64,000 bases of DNA from Cyanoderma ruficeps (taxonomy: Eukaryota > Chordata > Aves > Passeriformes > Timaliidae), in assembly GCA_008694505.1 (NCBI GenBank), contig VZDJ01000052.1, positions 5,645,722 through 5,709,721 on the forward strand, read 5' to 3'. A model generated the notes under the pieces. The model did no database searches. It saw nothing but the letters and a program-made list of their open reading frames with translations, and was not told the DNA's origin. Shown here in pieces: positions 28,401 through 40,400 of this stretch (position 1 is its first letter; each line of letters opens with the position of its first letter). Position numbers and translations under genes: made by a program.

Positions 28401-31400
28401 AGCTAACACAGTTTGAAATTTACAGGACAATCGTTCTCCATTTGAAAAAACTAATTCATTTATATCTGAAGTCCAGTCCAGTGAAATCTGCATCAAATCA
28501 TCTTTCAAGAGCTGGTGTTTTAAATGAGCATCATAATCCAAACAATCAAACTGTAACAATCAAACTTCTCTTCTTATATTGCTGCAAATTCTTTGAGTGA
28601 AGTGTTTGTTATAGGTAAATATTGTGAGTAAACCATCTTCAGCAGAACACAGAAGTTGAATATTCTGCCCAGCAAAGCCAGCTTGAATTTCCTTTACAGT
28701 GCTGACAGGAACCTTATGAAACACTGCCAAGGAACTCTGACAGGTGCCTCGTTTAGCTGACAAAACAACAACATACAGAATGGAGCTGAACAAAGGCAGG
28801 CAAGCAGGTTCTGGGTCTGGTTTTCTGCAACTGCCAACAGAGCCAATAGACACCTTTCAACTCTAAGTTAACAGGAATTTGAGGTAAAGCACAGATGAAA
28901 AATTCCAGCACTTTTTCCAGAGAATAGACCTGAAGTCTCAGAAAGACATCTTAATACTAAACTGTTTAGTGTCATAACACTAAACTGTTTTCTAGCTCTG
29001 TTTTCTCAATGACATGTAAATTCTCCAGGAGGCTTTCTCACGAAGGCATCAGAGATCTCTGTGCTTATGCACATTGTGACAGCCTCTTGCATGGGGGATT
29101 CAGGCTGAACATTTCCAGTATGAGCTTTGGCACCATCACTAGTGTGGGACATGTCTTGATTCACGCCTGACTTGAGGAACACGTTTACTTGCAAATTTCT
29201 TATTGTGGTGGTTTTGCCAGGAAGCAATTTCTCCAAGGAAGTTTTAGCAAAACCCAATCAGTGACCAGGGTTGAAGATCAATACCTGGTTAAACCAGTAG
29301 AAAGCTGAGGGAATACTCATGTTAAAATCTGAGAGTTCCGAGCCAGCCTCAGGACAGGTGACGGGGGAGCGGGGCTGGCCCCGGGCCCGGCCTGGCCCTG
29401 CCGCTGCAGCCGCCTCGGCCGCCTCGGGCCCGGTGACTGCGGCCAGAGGAAAGGGAGGAGAGGAGGCTCCATCCCGGCTGCCGGACAGAGGAAATGGGGG
29501 AAACCCCACAAGAAAATCCTATAGCTGTTCCCCCTCCTTCCCCAGCATACTCTAGCCACCAAGACCCCTCCCTGTGAGGAGCCCAACCCCACCAAAGATC
29601 ATACAGCCGAGATCAAGGGCAGCTCTGCGTTGTGTTGGAAGCTGAGAATTACTAGACTGGTCTTCACTATCGGTTGCACTGTCTTTAATGGGCTGTTATC
29701 TTTATAAGTTTTTGTTTCAGAATGCACATTAGACTGAGAAAAGAGAAGGCACAATATGCTAAAGCCAGTCTGCTCATTAGCACCCATTAAGGATCCTGCA
29801 GGAGACATCTGTTTCAAGTGGGAACAATCAGATTCAGTTCTTGAGCTGTCACCATCTGGAGAAGTAATTATTTTATCATCAAAACGATTGAAATTTTCAA
29901 CCTTGTGGAGTGAATAAGCCACATTATTGAAGTCAAAACTATGTAAAGAAGTAGATAAACCATCCTGATATGGAACATTCTTACTCTTTAAAGTATTAAT
30001 ACTTTTAGAGTGAATCAAAATACTTTTAATATCACGATGACAAGCAAAGCTTTTTCTGCTCTGAGTTACTCCTTTCATTCTGAAACACCTTCTCTGATGT
30101 ACAAGGAGACTTCCAAGAGACAAGGAGAGTCTTCCAAAACGGGAAAGTAAATCCAACATCTCCTTATACACCTTTTGTCTCTTATGGTCTCTTACTCCTG
30201 CATTTTCTCCACACAAGTCAGAAGCACAATTCCCATCTTCAGACAGAAATGGAAAGCCATAGCGTGGCTGCCACTGTTGACTTTTCTGTCAAAAATTCCA
30301 AAAGAAGAAAATAAAAATGTCTTTGTAAAATCTTCTGACCTGAACATTTCTTGAATTGAAGACTGATTTTGATTAGATTTACACAATCATTCAAAAATCA
30401 GTACAATCTCTCAAAATGAGAGAAAACCCAACAGAAGTGACTGAGATCAGATTAAGGAATAGTTGATCTTTTCAACCCACCCCTGCTTTTTCTATGTACA
30501 GTATCCATTTCACTTGGTTTATATTAGCTTTACTCAAAAACCCAAGGAAGTCAACAGGCAATGCAGAAACTTATAAGCCCTTCACTTTTTTTCCCCACAC
30601 ATGCACAAAAAAGTAACCCCATACTAGCCAAGAGAGTGCAAAAAGGACAATGCAGCTGGAAAACAACAGTGCAAAAGTCAAAAAAAGTACAAATTCAAAG
30701 TGTTGCAGCCCTCGTATTTTTACAGTTTAATTCCATGAAGATATTTGGGATTTACTCACCAAGACAATAACTGTGTTTCAAGCAGCAGTTAGACAACTAA
30801 ATATGGTGGGAGGGGTCTAGGCCTCAGTTTAAAAAAATATAAATACATGTACAAATCCTTCACAACTTGCCTGGTTTTTCTTGCCAACTTACAGACACCC
30901 TTACAGCAGTTCATTGTGAGTCAAAAACATTCCATGTATTCTGAATTCAGACAATCATTAAATACTCATTAAATGCTTTTCTCCTCTAGAAATAATGAAA
31001 GGGAGGCTGTTCCAAATTAAGAATCATGGCAAAACAATGAAGAAAGATGCACCCTAACACCACATCTTTCAAACAAGGAAAAGCTAGGTCCAATCTGAAA
31101 CAAAATCACTTTGATCCAGCTGGTAAGATTCACCACCACCTCTGTCAGCTGTTAATCTTGCTGTGAATTCAAAATTCTAATTATGCAGCTAAACTTTATG
31201 AAATTTAATTACAGGGCATGCCATAATTTAAGACAACAATTTCATTCTGACAAATTATGACCTACCTCATACTTCAGCTTGCGTTGAAGAGTGCTGTTAT
31301 TATGCCTCTCATTATCCTAAGTGGAAAAAAGGGTAGAGGAGGTTATTAAAAAGTACCTTTCTTGCATAAGTTAATTTAAAAGTATTCAGAGGAAGAGATA

Positions 31401-34400
31401 TTCTTTATAATAGACAAAATTAACAATCAATATTTATGAAACCACTGGCTTAGAAGTCAATCAACTCACTTTTTGGATCAATTAGATCACCAGTTTTTGG
31501 ATAGGCATTTGTTTGCAAGTATGAAATTCCATCCAGAACATTAATTTTCATCAATTAAGTTTTTCTGCCATAAAATGAAGATTTTATTTTATCTGCAGAC
31601 TTCTTATTGCCATTTACACACTTTTTCCTGCCAAACCCCCCTCCCCCCAGAATACAACAAAAAATGCCATAGGAAATAAAAATATGATTAAAATTTAAAA
31701 ATTGATATCATACCTCATGTACAGTTTAGATTTTTTTGTAAATTAAAAGCAAGTAAACACAGGAAAACATGAAAATTACTGAAAGACAGAACTAAATCAG
31801 TGGTTAGACGTGGTCCATTGAAGTTCAAGATGTCCCACCCATTTCTGCTCACCTTGAAACTTTCTGTAGACCAGGAAGCACTAACATGATTATCCTCAGC
31901 TTTCTGATGAATATTCTGGAGCCTTCTCTGCACTTCTTGTTCAATAAAGGCATTTATCCTTTAAGATACAGAAAAGTGTGTGTGTGTATGGAAAAGCAGT
32001 GTATTTTTACATAAAAATCAAGACAGACTAAAAGGTTCTTTGAAATGATTTTAACCCTAAGTACTGCACAGTTCTTAATTGAGAGGCTGAATGTTAGACC
32101 AGTTTTATCCCTCCTCAAGGAAGGAGCACTGACTTTTGAATGAGTGTTTTTAATAAAAGTTTAAGACAGTTAAATTTACTTTGTTGCCTTAAGTGCATAT
32201 GAAGCAAACTCATACAGGCAAGAAGCTGTAAACTCAAAAAACTATTTAAATATCTTTCAGCCTACAGTTTCCCAACCCTGTATTCCAAAACAAACTGCAC
32301 AGGAGCAACAGGTATTGGTTACTTACAACTTTATTTCCACACCACTCTTCCAGTACAATCCCAGTATTTAAATCAAATCCAAATCTGCCAGAATGGTCTT
32401 TCAAAATATTCCTTTTCTAAAGCTACTGTTTGCATTCCATGTCAGGAAACAATTTTACCTACCTGTCATCAACCAGCGGGGCAGCAGGTGGCTGTGGCTT
32501 TGTTGGGCTGGCAGGGGAAGTGCTATGGGAGAGTCTCTCATCTAACATTCCATGGTTTCCTTTCTGAGCCCCATCACCCTGATATATTTTCTGCTTCAGC
32601 TGCTGGATTTCCTGGTCCAGGCTATAAAGATATCGTAACATGTGATTTGCTTTGGTTTAGAGTTGATGGGAAGCAATGTGCCTACACTGGTATACGTGTA
32701 CATAAGACTGTAGATAATAATATTTATGAAGGTTTAAAAATCATAACTGCTCCTTAAGCATATTTAGATAGGAAAACAGAGACAGCTCAAAGCCACATTC
32801 CAGGAGTAGCATTAAGTTAAACAACTTCAATAAGTTCCATTGCCAGAGGTATCTAAATCTGTACATTAACTATTAACTCCTAAGACTTAACCTATCCATT
32901 AGAAACATTGGAATAAATTCTCATTTTTACAGAACTCTATCAATGACCTCAGATATTATCTTTCAGTGAGAAAGTAAATGAAGAAACAAAGGGGGGAAAA
33001 AATTAAACACTCAAAATGCAGCGCTAATACAAAAAAAACCCAAAGAAAACCTAAAATGTTGATGTGGCAAAACTTAATTGTAAGAAAATCTTTAAATTGT
33101 GTATTACACATGTACATTTTCCAGCTGCTCCACCTGTATATATGTTTTTGAAGACTCACAAAATAAACAAATAGTACTTCCTGTATATATACAGCTAAGA
33201 AATCATCTTTTGAAACCTCCTTGCTTTCTGAAATAAATTTAATTCCACCCAGATTTATGCACATAATGCAAGATGTAAAATTGGGTACTGTGTTTCTGAC
33301 TAGAAATGCCTGAGGCCTTTTGTATGAAATAAGAAGCACTTACTGCAATATTCATCACATTACAACAAAGTAATCTGCAGAACACCCTTTTCACTTGTAA
33401 TGTAGCTGAGATTAGATTATCAACACAGTAATAATCTTCCCCATTTTCATTACAATTTTTGTCTCTAAAAGTAATTGTTTTTCTAGAGGTTACTTAGAAA
33501 TCAAATAATAAAAGAAAACAAGTTCTTGCAAGAACAGGACAAACTTTGCAAAGCTGAGATTGTACCACTTCTGCTGCAATTGTATCTATCTAAATTGAAG
33601 TGCAATTCTATATTCCATCCTGGGGGGGTTAAATGAGAAAATTAGAGAGATGATGAATGCTGAGGCTTGGGCTGAATTGTGACTTCAGTTTCAGAGTGGA
33701 TTTTGCAGCCCTGCCAGAAGCTATCTATTTCTTTTGATTAGCAGCAAAACAATCTCGTGTCCTGAGGGCAAGTGAATGAAAGATGGCTGATGTATACAGG
33801 AAAGTGTTTGCATCCACAGAAAATCGTTTTAACTACGAAAATCAGATTTACATTAAAGGAGCAAAGCTTAGCTCTTGGTTTGTAAACATCCCACTAAAAG
33901 ATCAGCTGGGAATTTAGCCTTGTGAAGCACCCACCTGTAAGTACACTGAACTGTGCTCCACCAATTGCCCCAAAAATAATTCTAAAGTTGCTTTATGCTC
34001 ATTCCAGTGCCCCAAACCTCTGCCACTAAAGCCAAAATACGTGTATGTATATATCCCAGTTTAAGTTAACCTCAAATTATCATTTTGGGGCTCATCCCTG
34101 TTGTTTTGGGGTGATTCATAATGATATTGAATCCCATAAATTTTAAAACTCATCCCTCCCAAGTGTTTTCACAGCTTTTCACAGCATAGGATTTGCATCG
34201 CTGGCTGCTTGGTCTTTGATTAGGCAAAGCCTTTTCTTTCCTTCGTGGTGTGGTTTGTTTTTGGGGTTTGTTTGTTTTTGTTTGGTTTGGGGGTTTTTGG
34301 GGGGTTTTTGTTTGGTTTTTTTCTTGGCTCAGAGAAACTGCAGTAGCAAAGTTTGAGCCACCTTGACAACAAATTCTGCAGAATCTGATCTGAACCAGAG

Positions 34401-37400
34401 CACATTATTACATAATGGGATCTAGATAATCAATAAGAACTATATATAATTCATATGCTTACTACAGCATCATATACTGTGAAATGTAAACTCAAAACCA
34501 AGAGCAATAACTAGCCTGAAATGTTTTTTAATCTCTCCCATATCTTTAGAACTTTCTGTTGTCTCAACATTCACAAAAACATTCTGAATTGAATTATTCA
34601 GCCTATTCACTGAAGGACTTCAAAGTTTTATTTAGCCTGTGCAAGAGGACTTTGAAGTAAACAAGAAAAAAAAAAAAAACAAGGAGAAAAAGAGGAAAGG
34701 AAAAAAAAACAACAAAGGCGATCTTTTTACTTCCTTTGTATCTTCTCCAAACCTCAGTCTTCTGGCTGACAATGTATTTTTTTACTTATCACACAACCCT
34801 ATTTTTGTGGAACCTCCAGCTGTTTGTAGCTCACTTCAGTCAAGTGAGATGCTTAGTATAGAAAATGAGATTTTATGTTCACAACAATTATGGAAAATAA
34901 TGGGAATGTACACAAAATGATGAATCAGTGTTGAAAATGCTTAACTAAAATCCAAACAATGTAGCTAAAAATGTTGAAGAAGTGACCTCCACACATTCTG
35001 TATAAAGCAACTCTTCTGATAATGGTTTAAAAGGAACGGAATACAGAAGAGTTCTTCAATTTTTAGGTTTTTTCCACACCTGTTTGAAGGGCTTATGAAG
35101 AAAAATTCAGACAAATTAGAGAAATACTAAAAAAAAATTGATGACAAGTGCTACCTCAAGAAAAAAGCCCCTCATTTTTCCACTGATAGTCACAGGTTTT
35201 AAAGCTCCAGTATAAGCAAATCAGGTAGCACATTTTAAAACAGCAATTCTGTACTTCTTCCATACTGCAGGGATTGAACACATTAATCTCAGATTTACTC
35301 AGATCAAAAAAAACCAAAAGATTTTTTCCTCTTCTTCCACGGAGAAAGATCCTTCCCTACCTGACTGACTTCTCTTTGAGCCTCCCATACTTATTATAAA
35401 TGTTATGCTACAAGATATCTTGAGTATAACTGATGACATTGCCTGTGTGCCTAAAAGGGATTGTCACCACCCTGAGCAGTATTAAAGCCTCTGTATATTT
35501 TCCAATATTTTCCAAATTTTATATGGATTTATGGCTGACTTATTTTTATTTAGCCTTGAAAGCAGGGCTATTAAAAAATTAAACATTTTCTCCCATTTAT
35601 TTTTAATACCAGAAAGGTTCAGTGCATCACCAGTTGAGAGAGACAGTTGGCAGGTTTACTGTAACAGTCTCCAAATCTTGAACAAACTTCTAACTTGTTA
35701 CTAATAAAGGAAAAAAAAGTTATACAGAAAAAATTTAAGAGAAAAAAGTTGTTAGATGGTACATTTGCTGTAAGGGCAGAACATAAAGATGTCAGCTTTC
35801 TTCAGGGGTAAAACAATTCAAGTGCTGTGATGGTTAATGCAAATAATATCATGCTGAGGATGGGATAAGTATCCAAACATCCCAGAACTTAATTAGTGAA
35901 CAAGAATCTTTTAAAAAGCAGTAGAGTTTCAATTCTGGATTAACTACTTGAAACTCATGAAGAAACTCAAGTTCTGGGACACTGAACAAGTTGTGCTCTC
36001 AACATCCAAGGTACAGAATTATTCCCCTTTAGTGGGCAGGTTCTGATAAACGGGAGGTGGCTCAGCACTCACCGTTCTCGGTCCTGTTCCAGAGCTTTCT
36101 GCTCAGCTTCCAGACTTGCCTGCAGCCCTGCCTGTTCACCACAGCTGTTGTTCAAGGTGGCCAGCTTCTGCTTCTGCTCTTCAATTTCGAAGTCTATGGT
36201 GGAACGTCGCTGCAGAGCAGAATGCCTCCTTTCTAACTTAGCAACAGCTTGCTCCAGTGCCTCTCTCTGCTGCTTCTCCCTTGATTCGAGTATTTCTTTT
36301 TCCTTTTTCCGAACCTTTCCCTCCTGCCGAGCCACATTGGCTGTGAATTCAAAGGTTTCTTGAAGCTGCTGCAGCTGATTGGTGCTAGCCCTGTACTGGG
36401 CAAGCTGCTCCTCTTTTTCTTCTATTTCTTTCTCTATTTGATAGAGAGTGTTATCTAACCCTAACAAGCCCCTGTCAAGGACTTCAGAAGCTCTTTGTTT
36501 TTCCTCCAGCAGAGCTGGCAGATGATTACTCTTCAGGTACTCAAGCTGGCGTACTTTAGACTGCAGCCTGTATTCCACTGGCTTTATCTTGTCAACTTCT
36601 TCAGCCTTGAGTATGGCATCCATGAAGTTCTCATCATCTCTCTTGAGATTTAAATGCTCTTCTTGTGCAAATTTTAAGTGCTCCAGAGCACTTTTTTCAT
36701 CTGCTATTTCCTTTTCTAGGTGATCCATTTGTTGAATTAAATCTTTCTCCAAAATAGCCAACTGTTCCAGCTGCTTCCTTTTAAACTCTACAAAATCATG
36801 CTGTGCTCTTTCTAACTCTTCATGGTTTTCATCGCCCTCAGATCGGGCTTCCTTGACTTTCAAAAGAGATTCTCTGATCTCTTCAAGATCTCTTCTCTCT
36901 TCTTCTACTCTTTGCACATCCCCTCTCTTCAGGAGCTCTATCATGACCTGCTTCTCTCGAAGCTGTTCCTCCAGGTGAGCCACCAGCATCACCTGTTCTC
37001 TTTCCTGTTCTTCAAGTCTCTTTTTTTCTGATTCCAGCTTAAGATACTGCTCATCTTTTTCCTTTTTTAGTTTTTCTAGCTCACGAAAAATCTGCATTTT
37101 CTCTGCTTTTTCATTATGATTAAGTTCTTGTAGCCGCTGCAACTCCTCTTTGACCCGGGCAAAAATTTCTTCCTGCTGCTTCTTCTTTTGAAGCTCAATC
37201 TCCTGTTGTTCCCTTAATCTCTCTTCTTCAAATTTTTCTTTTTCAGCCAGCAAATCCTTTAACCTGCTTTCAATGTGAACAGTTCTTCGTTTCAGACTCT
37301 CCTCCTGTTTTCGTATTTGCAGCTGAACTATTTCTGTCTCTTTGCGCTGTGACTCTACTTCTTGCTGCATCCTTACAAGTTCTGCTTTGTCAGATTTTTG

Positions 37401-40400
37401 TTTTTCTTCCATCTCTTCTATTTGTTTCCTACAGCGAAACATCGACATGAAGTTAAAAAGGTTTGGACTAAGAGTTTTGACTACCTATAGCCATTTATTT
37501 TTTTTTAATAGCTTTGGTTTGCTACAGGTTAAGATCCTTCATTGCTTGGAAATGACTCAAGGCATAAGACAAATCAAAAAGAGATTCATATAGTCAGTAT
37601 AAAAAGCTCTAGATATATAAAGTTATAGGAAGATATTATATAGCACTTGCATTATTAAAAAATTACTCTATTAGTTCTGTCAAATCAAATAAAAATATTA
37701 ATAGAACATATCCATACACAGAGTGCAGAGTAAATATGTGGGTTTTTTTACACACACAATTCTCATGCACAAGAGTTTGTATAGGAGGACTAGATTAGCA
37801 ATTTAAGATAACAGATGAGTTAAAGCAATGTTTTCACTTCAGGTAACTCCATCTGAATTACTGATAAACAGGATTATAAGATTAAAGACAAATTATTAGA
37901 TCCTGTGTAATCTCTCATACTTGAAGGCTACCATTATCCCCACAATACAAGTAGAGACAACCTGCAAGTCAACTGGTTATTTTGCCAGAAGTCAGAAGAA
38001 TTAAAGCAAACCAACTTCTGAATTCAAAGGACTGAATTCAATCTGAATTCAAATTCCACCAGCATAACAAAAAAGGAAAAATATCAGTGATCCTGTGCTG
38101 CATTAGTTGCTGAATAGTATCTCAGTGCTTCAGAGCTTCAGGATTTTCCTGAGTTTACTTCACTTAGTCCAACTGCATAAAGAGCTCTATCAAAATGGGA
38201 CACACCACCTAAAGCTCAGAAGGCAGAAAGGTTTTCAGGTTGTGAATCTCATCAGTGCTGAGATCTGCAACAAGGCACAGCTATCACTCCCACAGTCTTA
38301 GCAGGTATGATGAGCCAAAACAATCAACTCAGTTTGCCAGCTAATAACAGCATTTTCTTTTGTATTTCAAACCGACTTCCACATAATGCTCTGAAAAGCA
38401 TGATTAACATGCCCATTCCACATCACAGTTTGATAAGAGAAGCAGAAAGTAACACAGGAGTTTCTCCTATCACAATTCAATTCAGAGACAAATAAACCAC
38501 AAAAAAAGAGATATGAATTAAGAATGTGATTTGCCATCTTTTAAAGTAAAACCATGAAAATTAAGAGCAAGGGTCATTTATTGTATCTGTACAATCTATC
38601 CAGAGTTTCTTTGCTAAATATTAGTTAACTCCAATTCAGCTATTCAGGATCATCTCCTTGCTGAGTAACAGCACGATTCCAAATTCATGATTTAAAAGAG
38701 TCTACAACTTGTATATATAGACACACATACTCACATAAATGCCACAGAGAACAATGTTACCTTTTACTTTCTAATTTTTCAAGCTCCTCTCGTTGCTGTC
38801 TCTCGAATTCTAGCCTAATTAAAAAAGAATAAAGCAAAAAGGTTGTTTTCTGAACATCACAAACATAGGATGACATGATGCAATTTTCCGTCTGTTTAGA
38901 TGATGATGATACAAATGAAGTTTTGTGAGACTACTTTCTACAAGAACAGAAAATAGTTCCTTCATTAAGGTGACAAATTAGGTATCATGCTGACACGAGT
39001 ATAAATAGAAAAAAAATTAACTTCTGGGGGAAAAGTATTTAAAAAATAAAGTTAAGCGAGACATACAGATGATTAGCATAGCCCCTGTGAGTTAACTACA
39101 TGCAGACATGGCAATCAATACACAGAAATTTCATTTCTCTACCTTAGACAGATGGGTCCTTTTACAGGGAAAAGACTGCCATGGGAGGCAGGGGGAAACA
39201 GAGCGATCAATTGAGAAAGGAATTGACAGAAAAAAAAACATATTAGCAGTACAGAAGACTTGAAAATCAACAGCACTTTGTTTTACTGGAGGTTAAATTG
39301 GTTAGATTCCTAGAACATTCATCATATTACATCTCAGAAGAAGAATTCAAATAATTATTCTTTCCAAACACATTTTTCAAATGCCAATGGCAGCTAAAGT
39401 AATTCTCTTCATCCTATGGTTTATTAACTCGGTCACTTCTGAGGAGGGAAAGGGCTGCAAACCTACAGTGGTGTGTGCTAACAGTTCTGCCATTTCCTTC
39501 TGAGAAAAAGAAGAAAATCCCAAACATTCCTGGGAAGTAACCAGCGGGGTTGAAAAACCTCAAAGAGCATATTCAAGCACAGAACACAATTCAAACCCAT
39601 TCATTAGAATATTTTAAGATTTTAATGTGTTTAGTTTGACAAGGTTCTGAATAAGCACGGGAGAGCGTTTTAAGTAATTTTTTAATATCAGCTTTTATTA
39701 GAGTTGTACACAAGTATTTTTCTTGTTTTAATTTCATTTGAAAGATTTATCTTTTATTTCAGGAACTTTTTAATAGCAAATATTAAAAAGGCAGAAAGAA
39801 CCTATATATAGATTAAGTTACTCAATCAAATATACACATATTCAGTTATTTCAGGCTTGTTACACTATAAGGATATGCAGGTTAGTGAAACAGTCCATAA
39901 ACACTGAAAAAAATGCAAGACTGCACCACAAGTTGACTTCAAGTTTTTGATAAACTGTAGTTTAAGACATCATCACCACAATTATATAGAGAGGTTTCTA
40001 AAAATAAGGCATTTTTAGGAATTTCTTTCTTTTTAAAGGCATAGAAATGCATACAACAAGAAGAAATTGCCCTTGGAAATATGCCAATAGTGCACTAATA
40101 ATCTAACATTCATAAAGCTGTTGTAACAAACTGTCATTCCTGCACGTTCAGCAAGTCTCTTCCTAAAGGCTGCAATAAGGAAGAACAACTACTTGCACAA
40201 ATTCTGTATTTAATTTTTCCCTTTTCTCACAAATTCATTTCCAAAATCCCACGATGCCACAAATTCATTCCAAAAATTTCCACAGTCCCTACGTGATTAG
40301 CCAATGTAGATTTTTATGCCCAGATCCAGCCATTCAAGCTTCCATGTGAGTGTCTCACCAAGAGTCCCATCACATTTGCATCAAACTAAGGTGGGCACTT

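Larger units (their letters stand above)
24358..31265 (-). other. KIF16B: KIF16B intron, 6.9 kb, containing the alternative end
   Basis: For the PX-containing form this is one intron. It contains the candidate terminal exon (30285-29599), two coding-like frames, a GC-rich block and the 22-bp palindrome described separately. The part from 24358 to 27600 holds nothing I can identify. Confidence 0.85.
32622..36072 (-). other. KIF16B: KIF16B intron, 3.5 kb
   Basis: AT-rich, with the G/T-rich tract at 34246 and the purine tract at 34656. The 127-codon minus-strand frame at 32956-33339 has no splice or family support. Confidence 0.9.

Noticed and set aside
29317..29595. 92-codon minus-strand frame as a gene
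   Set aside because: It is Pro/Arg/Gly-rich because of the GC-rich block. No family resemblance; composition alone explains the open frame.
37428..37448. ATG at 37448 as a start of a separate 459-residue coiled-coil protein
   Set aside because: The residues before KQIEEMEEK come from intron. An acceptor at 37428 and matching phase with the 54-bp exon show it is an internal KIF16B exon.
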